A DNA stretch of 64,000 nt from Helichrysum umbraculigerum (taxonomy: Eukaryota; Streptophyta; Magnoliopsida; Asterales; Asteraceae), in assembly GCA_949592205.1 (NCBI GenBank), contig CATIUR010000003.1:149481259-149545258 (forward strand), given 5' to 3'. Each line of letters starts with the position of its first letter. Positions within the stretch are counted from its first letter, which is position 1. A program made the translations under genes and the position numbers. The notes below the pieces were generated by a model that saw only the letters and a list, made by a program, of their open reading frames with translations, was not told the DNA's origin and searched no databases. Of this stretch, positions 54,859 to 64,000 are shown in pieces.

Positions 54859-57800
54859 CTACGTGAGATTGATCATACCAATATTAGTTATCAAAAATGT
54901 AAATCTTCCTACATCAAATGCTTTTGTAAAAAGATCTGCAAGTTGATTATCAGTATGAATTTTAAAAATATGAATCAATCTTTTATCATAACAATCTCTT
55001 ATAAAATGATATCTGATTTCAATGTGTTTGGTTTTTGAATGCTTAACTGGATTCTGAATGATACTAATAGCAGAAGTATTATCAATATAAATAGGAGTGT
55101 TCATGAAAGTCAAACCATAATCCAGCATTTGATTCTGAATCCAAAGAACCTGTGCACAGCAACTTGATGCTGCAACATATTCTGCTTCTGCTGTAGAAGT
55201 GGAAACTGTGGTTTGCTTCTTGCATTGCCATGACACTAACCTATTTCCAAGAAATTGACATCCTCCACTAGTCGATTTCCTATCCATATTCTCACCACCA
55301 TAGTCACTATCTGTGAATGCCTTTAGCTCAAAATCTGATCCTTTAGCATACCAAAGGCCCAAGTCTGGTTGACCTTTCAAGTATCTAAAGATCCTTTTCA
55401 CAGCATACATGTGTGACTGCTTTGGATTGGTCTGATATCTAGCACAAAGACACACTGCAAACATTATATCAGGTCTAGATGAAGTTAAATACATCAATGA
55501 ACCAATCATTGACCTGTATAAGTGCACATCTACTTCCTCCCCCTCAGGATCAGAATTAAGATGTTTATGTGCCTCCATGGGAGTGCTAGCTACCTTCACG
55601 TCTTTATAACCAAATTTATTCAAAATATCTTTCACATACTTCCCTTGGTTAATAAAGATTCCATTTAACTTCTGCTTGACCTGCAATCCTAAAAAGAATG
55701 TGAGTTCACCCATTGAACTCATCTTGAACTTCTTATGCATTAAATCTTCAAACTCTTTGCACAATGAATCCCTTGTAGACCCGAAAATAATATCATCAAC
55801 ATACACCTGTACCAGCAATATATCTCTTTGAACCCTCTTGGTAAACAATGTCTTGTCAATAGTACCTCTCTTGAATCCATTCTTGAGCAAGTACTCAGAT
55901 AGAGTATCATACCAAGCTCTTGGAGCTTGATGTAATCCATACAATGCTTTCTTCAATCTGCACACTCTATCTGGATATGTTGGATCTTCAAACCCTGGTG
56001 GTTGGCAAACATACACCTCATCATCAATTAGACCATGAAGAAAAGCACTCTTCACATCCATTTGATAGACTTTGAAATCCTGATAAGATGCATAAGCTAA
56101 AAATAATCTAATAGCTTCTATTCTAGCAACAGGGGCAAAGACATCATCATAATCTATGCCTTCTTCCTGTGTGTACCCCTGTGCTACCAACCGAGCCTTA
56201 TTCTTGATCACTATTCCTCTTTCATCTCTCTTGTTCTTGAAGATCCACCTTGTGCCTATAGCTTTCTTTCCTTTTGGAAGATCAACCAAATCCCACACAT
56301 CTTGCAGTTTGAATTGCAACAATTCTTCCTGCATAGATTCAATCCAGCTTGGATCTTTGAGAGCCTCCACTGCCTTCTTTGGTTCCAACTGAGAAAGAAA
56401 ACATACATATAATGAAGTATGTACATCTTCTTCTCTTACCTTGGTTTGATGTCTAGTCTGAACAGGAGTACTAATGTCACCAATGATCAAATCCAAGGAA
56501 TGATCTTTATGAACCACATATTTAGATGTAGAAGTATCAAGTAGTTCTCTTTCCAAATTAGAACCCAAAAGATTATCTATCTCATAGTCTGAAAAAGACT
56601 CTCTTTCCTCTCTTTCCTTTGATGGCTTTGGAGTTGCTTCAGAATCTGACAAAGAAGTCCTTTCCAAAACTTGAAATGGAGGACTTTGTTCAACAAATTT
56701 TGGAGAATCAAGCTCTCCTTCTGAATCATGCTCTGAAACTATATGAGAACCCTTTGAAGTAAATGGTTGATTTTCTGTTGGAATTGAACCATCTGCACCC
56801 TTGCTTGCACCAGGTTTACCAGGTGAACCATTTGAATCATCAGAAGAAGCATCTTTCTCTGGTTGATCCTGTTCCTGTTGAAATACTTCTGGTGGATCTG
56901 GAGTCCAAATAGGAAACAAGACATACTTCAAGTCATCCTTTTTAGTTTGACTTGAGGTTGAATTCCCATCTTTTCCTGTATCATTACCTGCATCTGTTCC
57001 TGCATCTGTATCTGCACTAATAGACAAATCTGGATATCTAAAAGCATGGGTTAGTGCATCAATATCAAACAAAACTTCTGGACCTTTTCCTTCTACATTT
57101 GATGTATGTTCATTAAAGGTCACATCCATGGTCTCTTCTATGATCCTAGTCCTTTTGTTAAATACTCTATAAGCCTTGCTTTGAATAGAGTATCCAACAA
57201 ATACACCCTCATCTACCTTACTCTGAAACTTACCAAGATGATCTCTGGTATTTAAGACAGTACAAGGACATCCAAATGGTTTTAAAAAGCTAACCAAAGG
57301 TTTTCTCTTAAAGAATAACTCATAGGGTGTCTTGTTATGAGGTTTAATAATCAAAATCCTATTCAAAACATAACAAGCAGTGCTAACTGCCTCTGCCCAA
57401 AAGGACATTGGAAGTTTAGCATCGGCTAGCATGCTTCTAGCAGCCTCAATTAGTGTCCTATTCCTCCTCTCAGCTACTCCATTTTGTTGTGGAGTCCTAG
57501 GTGCACTATACTGTCTTTCTATACCTTTATCCTCACAGAACTTATTCATCTCATGATTCTTAAATTCTGTCCCATTATCACACCTGATGATCTTAACCTT
57601 TTGATTAGTTGAATTCTCAATCCTAGTTATGAATGATCTAAGTATTTCACCTGTCTCATCCTTAGTCCTAAGAAAGAACACCCAACTCATTCTAGAGTAA
57701 TCATCAGTTATTACCAAACAGTAAGATTTCTTCCCTTGACTAGCTACATTGGTAGGGCCAAACAAATCCATATGTAACAGGTGTAAGGGAGTGGTATTGG

Positions 57801-58440
57801 TATTTACAAGCTTGGTCTTATAAGAGGTCTTGTGTTGCTTGCCTTTGAGACATGCTACACAGTGGTCACTACATTCAAATAACTTTTCAGGTAAGCCTCT
57901 CACTAGCTTATTCCTAACAAGTTTATTCATGGTCTTGAAATTCAAGTGACACATCCTCCTATGCCATAGTTCAGATTCAGATACAGTAGCTTTAGAAATG
58001 AGACAGTTAACATTTTGAGATTCCATCTTGTTTAAATCACTACAGTATACATTATCCTTTCTTGGAACTCTCATTAAAATCTTATCTTCAGGTATTTTGA
58101 GTTTTTCAGAAAGTATAAGGCATTCTGTGTCAGTGAAATATACAGGATTTTGCTTATCTGTGATTTGACTCACACTAAGCAAATTGTATCTCAATTGCTC
58201 AACATAATAAACATCATTGAAAGTGAGCTTACTGCTTTTTACCTTACCTTTACCTGTGATTTTACCTCCTTTAGGATTTCTTCCAAATGCTACATCTCCT
58301 CCATCAAACGCTTTAAAGTCCTGTAGCTTTTTCCTGTCTCCAGTCATGTGTCTTGAACAGCCAGAATCAATATGCCATAAGCTTGGTGGCTTGCCCTGCA
58401 CATATATGAGAAAAACAATTAGTTTTTCTTGGGAACCCAA
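54859..58440 (-). CDS. Copia pol: protease, integrase, RT, RNase H
   Basis: The 1193-aa frame starts just upstream of the protease motif WHIDSGCSRHMTG (residue about 23). Integrase follows, with a WHRRMCHL...CVACLKGKQH zinc site at about 160-200, a DDE core and SAPRTPQQNGVAERRNRT. RT has QMDVKSAFLHGLI and VYVDDIIFGST (about 877). RNase H has DSDYGGENMDRKSTSG (about 1045) and ends after ADLFTKAF. All motifs are intact. The frame overlaps the end of the gag frame by about 20 bases and lies -1 relative to it. It would therefore need a frameshift, splicing or an independent start to be expressed. The ATG at 58440 is only the first available Met. Confidence 0.92.
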   Translation of the reverse strand: MGSQEKLIVFLIYVQGKPPSLWHIDSGCSRHMTGDRKKLQDFKAFDGGDVAFGRNPKGGKITGKGKVKSSKLTFNDVYYVEQLRYNLLSVSQITDKQNPVYFTDTECLILSEKLKIPEDKILMRVPRKDNVYCSDLNKMESQNVNCLISKATVSESELWHRRMCHLNFKTMNKLVRNKLVRGLPEKLFECSDHCVACLKGKQHKTSYKTKLVNTNTTPLHLLHMDLFGPTNVASQGKKSYCLVITDDYSRMSWVFFLRTKDETGEILRSFITRIENSTNQKVKIIRCDNGTEFKNHEMNKFCEDKGIERQYSAPRTPQQNGVAERRNRTLIEAARSMLADAKLPMSFWAEAVSTACYVLNRILIIKPHNKTPYELFFKRKPLVSFLKPFGCPCTVLNTRDHLGKFQSKVDEGVFVGYSIQSKAYRVFNKRTRIIEETMDVTFNEHTSNVEGKGPEVLFDIDALTHAFRYPDLSISADTDAGTDAGNDTGKDGNSTSSQTKKDDLKYVLFPIWTPDPPEVFQQEQDQPEKDASSDDSNGSPGKPGASKGADGSIPTENQPFTSKGSHIVSEHDSEGELDSPKFVEQSPPFQVLERTSLSDSEATPKPSKEREERESFSDYEIDNLLGSNLERELLDTSTSKYVVHKDHSLDLIIGDISTPVQTRHQTKVREEDVHTSLYVCFLSQLEPKKAVEALKDPSWIESMQEELLQFKLQDVWDLVDLPKGKKAIGTRWIFKNKRDERGIVIKNKARLVAQGYTQEEGIDYDDVFAPVARIEAIRLFLAYASYQDFKVYQMDVKSAFLHGLIDDEVYVCQPPGFEDPTYPDRVCRLKKALYGLHQAPRAWYDTLSEYLLKNGFKRGTIDKTLFTKRVQRDILLVQVYVDDIIFGSTRDSLCKEFEDLMHKKFKMSSMGELTFFLGLQVKQKLNGIFINQGKYVKDILNKFGYKDVKVASTPMEAHKHLNSDPEGEEVDVHLYRSMIGSLMYLTSSRPDIMFAVCLCARYQTNPKQSHMYAVKRIFRYLKGQPDLGLWYAKGSDFELKAFTDSDYGGENMDRKSTSGGCQFLGNRLVSWQCKKQTTVSTSTAEAEYVAASSCCAQVLWIQNQMLDYGLTFMNTPIYIDNTSAISIIQNPVKHSKTKHIEIRYHFIRDCYDKRLIHIFKIHTDNQLADLFTKAFDVGRFTFLITNIGMINLT

Positions 58441-60404
58441 ACCAATTTGGCTTTGGGTTTCCCATGAGCACCTTTGACATCAACCCTTTTGACAGTGATT
58501 GATCTCAGTGCTGCATTGGTTTTGGACACTTCAGATTTACACTCATTTTTATGTCTCCAAAAACAATCAATTTTTGACCTAACAGGGGTTAATGATCTGA
58601 CAGTGGTCACCTTTAAGTTTGTATTGATTACCCTTGCAGTGGTAGCTTTACTTGGTATATACATTCTTTTGAAATGTTTAATACCAGCAGAGGTACCATG
58701 CCTGACAGTGGTCAAACCCTCCCCTGTTCGTGTCTTGCCTCTGTTAGCCGTTGACAGGGGCACTGCTGTAGCATTAACAGGGGCTGCAGCCTTGCCTCTG
58801 TTAGGCTTATTTATCAACACATGACCTGTACCACTGTTCCTATTATTTTTAGGATTGTAGTAACAGTCCTGTTGAAGATGATTATATCTACCACAAATAA
58901 AACATGACTTTCTTTTCACACATTCAAACCCATTACCCAACCTTTGTGAAACCAATTGGTTCCAATTTCTTTGATTACCCCTGGGAATGGATTTATTCAC
59001 ATTACTTGCAGTATGTAACTCAGACTTCTTTGATTTACATGTACACTTATCACACTCAGATTTCAACTTGTCTTTTGATTCAGTATTGACCTTTTTGTGT
59101 ACATATACTAAACCTGAACTAGCCTTGTTGGTTTTCCTGACTTGATCTATTTGAGCTTTTGCTTTCTCAACAAACATCTTTTTACCCTCTTCTAGTTTAG
59201 TACTATTAAGTTCAGAAACTAGACCAGTAATAGACTTAACACTACCATCTACAGAATTACCACCTGATGAGCTATCATTATCACTCTCATCTTCCTCAGT
59301 CCAATCAGATACTTCAACTTTATCAAAATTCACATTATCAGCACAATTAACAACTGGATCTACCTTTTTAACCTCCTCAGACACACCTACCTTAAGTGTT
59401 TCTAAAACAAAATCAGTTTTAGGTGGGAAATAAGTATGATTATAAGGTGGAGGAACAGCATTAAGGTTGTAACCTAATCCAAGTTTTAATTTATCATGAA
59501 TTTGAGACTTGATTAAGTTTTGAACACCCTTTGAAACATTTTCCAATTCATCAACTTTCAATTTTATTGACTCCTTATCAGAAATTGCCTCAGCCAACTT
59601 AGCACTTAGCATATCAACTTTTGTTTGTAAAGCTTTCTTTTCCCAATTTAGATACTTAATATCTAAGTGAAATTGAGATTCATTCTTTTCATAAGCTTTT
59701 ATCTGATTTTCTAAGTTTTCAATAGCTAAAGTGGCATGTTGACTCTTTTCCTTACAAGCTTTTAATTCATTACACACAACCATATTATGATCCCTATAAA
59801 ATTTAACCATTTTCTTACATGCAGGAGAACATAATTTAGATTGTACCTCATATGGAATGTCTGAAGACTCTGGTTCTTCTGTGACAGCCATCAAAGCTTG
59901 ATTTGTGGTTACAAGCTCTTCCTGATCACTCCAGTCAAATCCTCCCATTCCATCTTGAGCAACCAATGAATCTGAAGTGGTGTTCTGAACTGGTATCAAT
60001 CTTCTTTGAGGACCAGAATTATTTCTTACAAAACCATTCTGAGATCCTCCAGCCTGTGTGCTCTTGCACTCCCTAGCAAAGTGTCCCATCTTGTGACAGT
60101 TGAAACACTCCACCTTGCTCTTGTCAAAACCAGCTACACCATCTCTCTTATAAGAGAAATTTCTGTTCCCAGAATTCTGCATAAACCTCTTTGCCCTGAT
60201 TGTAATCATGGCCATCTGCCATCTTAAATCCATCTCTTCCAGGTCCTCTTCACTAACCTGCTCCAAATCTTCTGTAGTTAATGATGAATTCACATGGCTT
60301 GCAAAGAATGCTTCCAATACATTATCATTAGCACCAGATGTACTACAACTACCAGATTCACCAACTGAAACAAAAGCAGCATTGTTAGAGCTACCATTGG
60401 ACTA
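58419..60404 (-). CDS. Copia gag C-terminal part, after an in-frame TAG
   Basis: This continues the gag frame beyond the TAG at 60402-60404. It has two CCHC knuckles (CFNCHKMGHFARECK at about residue 67 counted from 60317, and CFICGRYNHLQQDCY at about 470) and, between them, a coiled-coil stretch. It ends KLVWVPKKN and a TAA at 58419-58421. There is no good ATG near its start. It would be made by readthrough of the TAG, or was broken by it. It is long for a gag, as in sirevirus-like copias. Confidence 0.8.
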
Positions 60405-61082
60405 TTTCAACGCTAGAACTTCAGGCTCAAAATTCCTCAGATCATTGTACAGGTCTTCAATCTCTTTCTCTTCAAGATCTGGACTTTGTCTAAGTCCCAC
60501 AGTGTACATATTCCAATCTGTACCAAGTGATCTTAGAAACTTCCTGTTCAAGTCATCTTTATCAATCTTGACACTGTGATTTTCTAAATCACCCACAAGT
60601 TTTTGAAACCTATCAAAAGTCTGAGTCAGAGTTTCAGACTTTACACCTGCAAAGTTTTCAAACTGTTGTTTGAGAAGAGATCTCTTATTCTTCTTGGTGT
60701 TATCATTACCACCAAATCTCTTAACAATTGCTTGCATAAGAACCTGAGCATCTTCACAGTTTTCAAACTTCCTTTGATACTCATTAGGAATAGACAAAAG
60801 TAGAGTACTTAATGCCTTCCACTCTGTTGCTCTTTCTTTTCTCTCTGCATCAGACTTTGGTGGTGGTCTTTCTTCCTTTTTACCATCTGCATCCTTAGTA
60901 TAGTTTGGTCCATTAGTAACCACCTCCCACATCATATAATCCGTAAGCAACATGTATTGCCTAATCCTAGTCTGCCATAGCTCAAACTCATCAGGTTTGA
61001 GCATGGGAATCTTTGTAGCTTGTATACCTTCCATTGATTCAGTAGACATCTTGTTATTTGTTGAAAAAGCTGCGAAATTCAA
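60402..61082 (-). CDS. Copia gag N-terminal part, 226 aa
   Basis: The frame begins 45 bp inside the right LTR. It has KIPMLKPDEFELWQTRIRQYM, FENCEDAQVLMQAIVKRFGG and TLTQTFDRFQKLVGDL, motifs of the Copia gag (UBN2-like) domain. It stops at TAG (60402-60404), and the same frame continues for over 600 codons. The gag forms the particle that packages element RNA. Confidence 0.9.
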   Translation of the reverse strand: MNFAAFSTNNKMSTESMEGIQATKIPMLKPDEFELWQTRIRQYMLLTDYMMWEVVTNGPNYTKDADGKKEERPPPKSDAERKERATEWKALSTLLLSIPNEYQRKFENCEDAQVLMQAIVKRFGGNDNTKKNKRSLLKQQFENFAGVKSETLTQTFDRFQKLVGDLENHSVKIDKDDLNRKFLRSLGTDWNMYTVGLRQSPDLEEKEIEDLYNDLRNFEPEVLALK

Positions 61083-61112
61083 TTACCTTCTTCAAGATCA
61101 AAGTAATATCAA

Positions 61113-61124
61113 GCTCTGATACCA
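61113..61124 (-). other. Primer-binding site of the young Copia
   Basis: The minus strand reads TGGTATCAGAGC, of initiator Met tRNA type, two bases from the 5' LTR. Confidence 0.85.
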
Positions 61125-61126
61125 CT

Positions 61127-61687
61127 TGATGATCCCAGCTAGAGATCTTAGTATGTATTACTTTGATTGATTATTAATAAGCTTGCGGAATAGTTTATTA
61201 ATAACTTGAAGAACAAACTTGTATATAACAGAATATCTAACCAAAAGCTTCAATATTATTAACAATAATACGAACACACAATTTGTGTTAGGGTTTACAA
61301 CCTTGAAGCTAATAACTAGAATGAATTCGTCCTGTGTTGCTTCTTCTAGGATTTTACAGAATCTCTATTTATAACACATAGAGTCCTTTACAGAATCAAA
61401 CTATTATGGAAATCCTATCTATTCCATAATTATCTCTAACCGACTAACCAACAGTGGTTGAGTATATAACTAACAGGGGTAGTACTCGTATATTATCAAC
61501 AGTGGTTGAGTACTTGATACAAAACGCTTTACATATACCAACAGTGGCCCTGTTAGACAAATGTACTAACAGCGGTTGTCTTCTTCTAACAGTGGTTGAC
61601 TTCTACTAACAGTGGTTGAAGTCTTATACCAACAGCGGCATGATACTTGTATTCTGAGCAAATCTAGCAGTGTCTCAGTTCTCAACA
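61127..61687 (-). repeat. 5' LTR of the young Copia
   Basis: By reading, identical to 49749-50309, and followed by GACTA. Confidence 0.93.
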
Positions 61688-61748
61688 GACTAGTTTATAG
61701 AATAGCGCTAGATAGTCATTAGATTACGAGACAAAGACTACACTAGTC

Positions 61749-62327
61749 TTAATGTAGATTAATCTGTTCCATCAGCGCGACAAGGCGGTCCACGGTTTCT
61801 GCCAGCCTGTTGGTTTGCCTGGCATTGTCTTCAACTAAGGCCAGTCGTTGTGCTAGTACACGAGAGTGATCCTCAGTCTCCTGTGAACGTTGTTCACATT
61901 CCTCTAGTCGGTTTCTCACAAGTTCATCCGCACCTAAATTGGCGGTCATTGAATCCTGGATTATGCTTACAGAGAGGCCGGTATCTTCTTGTTCTCGCTG
62001 GAGTTGTGATATGTGGTCAAGAGCTTGACGAAGCAGGTAGGTCATTCGGTGTTGTTCCAGTTCAAGATTTTCGAGTCTTTGCTCCTGACGGCGGAATTGG
62101 GTAGCCAACACTGGCAATGTGAGATGTGCCGAGTCCTGAGAGTTATGAACAGGATAGGGGCTGTTTCGAGGCGACCTTGTGTTCCTCCTGGCTACTCGTG
62201 GGTTCCGTGACCCATGTGAGTGAGAGTGTGACGGATTAGGTGGTGTGTTTGCCATTCCTGTGGCAGAGTGTAAGTAAGACGGGGCTAATATATATAAGTA
62301 TATAATATCCAGCCTAGTGTCTAGCAC
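61749..62327 (-). CDS. Small ORF in the Gypsy leader, upstream of gag
   Basis: A 192-aa frame between the primer-binding site and gag-pol of the Gypsy element, now separated from gag by the Copia. A likely start is the internal ATG in MANTPPNPSHSH, giving about 168 aa. The N-terminal half is basic, Ser/His/Arg-rich (SRNPRVARRNTRSPRNS). The C-terminal half is a predicted coiled coil (QFRRQEQRLENLELEQHRM, and the repeated LVEDNARQTNRLAETVDRLV type). I do not recognise the family. It could be an extra Gypsy protein, an upstream ORF, or a part of gag displaced from the main frame. Confidence 0.55.
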   Translation of the reverse strand: MLDTRLDIIYLYILAPSYLHSATGMANTPPNPSHSHSHGSRNPRVARRNTRSPRNSPYPVHNSQDSAHLTLPVLATQFRRQEQRLENLELEQHRMTYLLRQALDHISQLQREQEDTGLSVSIIQDSMTANLGADELVRNRLEECEQRSQETEDHSRVLAQRLALVEDNARQTNRLAETVDRLVALMEQINLH

Positions 62328-62559
62328 GTATCAAGTAATGGTCCGGTTCTCTCGTGGTCAGAGTCAACTAACGCATTCCTGTTCAACATAACCATTTCAG
62401 ACCTCGCATCATCTTTCCTTAATTGTACATAGTTGATCAGACTATGTTAAATTAAAGTCATATGATGTAATTCCTGAACCAATCATGCCTAGTAAGGAAA
62501 TACTGCCTAACGGTCATAGTCTAGGCCCACTAAATGCAACCTAGTTCACTATAACCTTA

Positions 62560-62572
62560 GGCTCTGATACCA
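62560..62572 (-). other. Primer-binding site of the Gypsy element
   Basis: The minus strand reads TGGTATCAGAGCC next to the 5' LTR at 62576. Confidence 0.85.
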
Positions 62573-62575
62573 ATC

Positions 62576-64000
62576 TGTAACACCCCCGAAATTCACTGTT
62601 TTGCGGAAGCATAATTTGGGGTGTTACTAATCAAATATCACAGCACAAAGATAAAGTAAACGACATCTATATGCAACGTTTGTAAATTAGTTACATTCCA
62701 TAGATATATTGTTTGAAAACTTAGTGTTTTCGTATACAAAAATGTAGTTTCCCTAGAGTCCGCGCGTGTAGCGGGAGATTCTATTACATAATCAAAATAT
62801 ACAAAAGATAATGCTAAGAATCTCCGTTAATGCAGTTGTGTTGAAATCATGCGACTCTAGCTAAAAATCCTGAAGTAATCCTACTCCATCCGAGTACCTG
62901 AGAAAACATGCTAAAAAGTGTCAACCAAAAGGTTGGTGAATCTCACAGATTTGTAAGTAATATCAGCTTTGAACACGAGATTTCATCAGTAATGCCCGCA
63001 GGCGTAAAATCAGCAATTTCAATCTAGAAATTGGTAAACCAGTATTTGCAATCCCGCAAATGTAAGTAAGTAAGTTTATACCGTTGCCATGAGGCTCATA
63101 ATCGAAGCTTAACCCGTAAGTAATAAGTTTGCTCCCGTGACATGCTCGTAATTGAGCAAGCATCAGTAACGAATAAGTAGTCACCCGTTTCTACGTGTAA
63201 ATCAGTACGTGGTAGCGCTACTGCCCCGGGTGGGGAGGGTCATTTCCCTAATGGATCCATTAACTAGTGTTCGCGCTTAAGTCCATAACTAACGATATAT
63301 GATGGAGAGACTTCTGTTTGTAAGTAAACTCATGCAATTCCATTTGGTATAGTAAACAATTTAGTACTTGTGTTCAAAGAAAAGTAGTAGCATGTATCTC
63401 CCCCAATAAGATAAAACAGTAAAAGTGGGGCCGTAAGACTCACCTGAGTCTGGTAATAAGCTGTAGCAAATAGCAAGTAGTGAATATAGCAAGTAGGTTC
63501 TCCGAACCCGTAACCTTCAAATGCCTATTCATATGAAGTTATGTAAGTATGCGTCTCACGAGACGTTTCGTTTAGTTGTACACAACTAGTATAGCCAATG
63601 TTTGTCCGTATGTTTGTAATTGTTCGTTTGTTGGAAAACATGTTTGGGCCCGTTGGTGACTTAGTTGAAACGTTAATCTTGACATTTATATACTTGTTTG
63701 GATTGTTATGCTTGAAAAACATGTTTCAATGTACCTTAGATGTTATATCGTATAGTCGTTTGAAGTCCGAAATATATAACACTTAACTTGGAATTTATTT
63801 GTGAATCTGCTGTGTTTTGCGACATAAAATGCGACACTAAAGCTTGTTATGCGACACAAGGGTTGTGTCGCATGAAGGATGCGACACAAGAGCCCTGCGA
63901 CACAGTGGTTGTGTCGCAAAAAGCTTGCGATGCTAATTCAATAGCGACATAAGGGTTGTGTCGTATAAAATACGACATAGTATGCGACATTGAGTGCGAC
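62576..64000 (-). repeat. Gypsy 5' LTR, cut by window end
   Basis: It matches the LTR at 42649 over the visible 1425 bp with about ten mostly transition differences. It ends inside the gcgaca array. Confidence 0.9.

Larger units (their letters stand above)
49749..61687 (-). mobile_element. Young 11.9-kb Ty1/Copia element with an additional ORF
   Basis: LTRs of 561 bp at 49749-50309 and 61127-61687 appear identical on reading. GACTA flanks the unit (49744-49748 and 61688-61692). Inside the right LTR is TGGTATCAGAGC on the minus strand (61113-61124), and next to the left LTR is a purine run (AGGGGGAGAT). The coding order on the minus strand is gag (61082-60402), gag C-terminus (60404-58419), pol (58440-54859) and a 1288-aa additional ORF (54218-50352). 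Identical LTRs mean a very recent insertion. It sits in the leader of the Gypsy element. A family of AACAG(T/G/C)GG words is scattered through LTRs and coding parts. Confidence 0.93.
42649..64000 (-). mobile_element. Ty3/Gypsy chromovirus-type retrotransposon, right LTR cut by window end
   Basis: The minus-strand element has a left (3') LTR at 42649-45085, a polypurine run (AAGGGGAGAA on the minus strand) at 45086-45095, an intact gag-pol (45119-49528), a leader split by a Copia insertion, a primer-binding site at 62560-62572, and the right (5') LTR from 62576 past the window end. The visible part of the LTR pair differs at about ten positions in 1.4 kb. The C-terminal chromodomain places it near the Tekay/Del clade. 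Confidence 0.9.

Noticed and set aside
1..64000. CRISPR arrays, bacterial operons, rRNA and ordinary tRNA genes
   Set aside because: No such structures seen; the tandem repeats are microsatellites or transposon parts.

Overview
This is a plant nuclear window, AT-rich and built mostly of transposable elements, with a few host genes between them. Spliced germin-like genes, an LRAT-domain gene, a MIR171 hairpin and plant retroelement lineages (chromodomain Ty3/Gypsy, several Ty1/Copia, PIF/Harbinger, MULE-like elements, MITEs) point to a flowering plant. The element families resemble those I remember from Asteraceae, but that is recollection and inference, not something shown here.

Layout: 1-2197 is the inner part of a long Gypsy-type LTR carrying arrays of TGTCGC motifs. 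2198-4088 holds ATT microsatellites and a local tandem duplication. 4101-4646 is a 5'-truncated LINE with a 12-bp target duplication. 4943-5705 holds two Harbinger-like MITEs. 5935-8281 is a plus-oriented Gypsy-type solo LTR. 8477-9035 is a MITE with a CCGGGT-rich nested insert.

9564-13669 carries three intact two-exon germin-like genes on the minus strand. 14099-23511 is an unusual three-LTR Copia unit with one target-site duplication (CGATA) around the whole. Its long internal part is disrupted by a nested non-autonomous Copia (17757-20646); its short internal part is a deletion derivative. 23668-23947 is a hAT-like MITE. 24205-24300 is a MIR171 hairpin. 24839-25956 is a fourth germin-like gene with two frameshifts. 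Its promoter is split by a 3.9-kb MULE-like element (26145-30087) that contains a decayed PIF/Harbinger transposon and MITEs.

30645-33193 is a Gypsy LTR with a TGGCGCC primer-binding site. 34656-35421 is an LRAT-domain gene broken near its C-terminus. 35691-39039 contains a segmental duplication whose copies reveal empty sites for two MITEs. 40015 starts a CACTA-like end. 41367-64000 is a Gypsy complex: an LTR fragment joined to a leader, a complete 2437-bp LTR, an intact 1469-aa chromodomain gag-pol, and the start of the other LTR at the window end. A very young 11.9-kb Copia (identical 561-bp LTRs, TSD GACTA) has inserted into the Gypsy leader. It carries a split gag, pol, and a 1288-aa additional ORF downstream of pol.

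The host genes do not form a pathway. The germin-like genes are a tandem family with probable extracellular metal-binding products, MIR171 would regulate GRAS-domain transcripts, and the rest is the history of element insertion. The most unusual features are the young Copia (extra ORF, a dispersed AACAGKGG-type motif in coding and non-coding parts, gag TAG and a -1 pol overlap), the three-LTR unit, the MULE inside a germin-like promoter, and the MIR171 locus.
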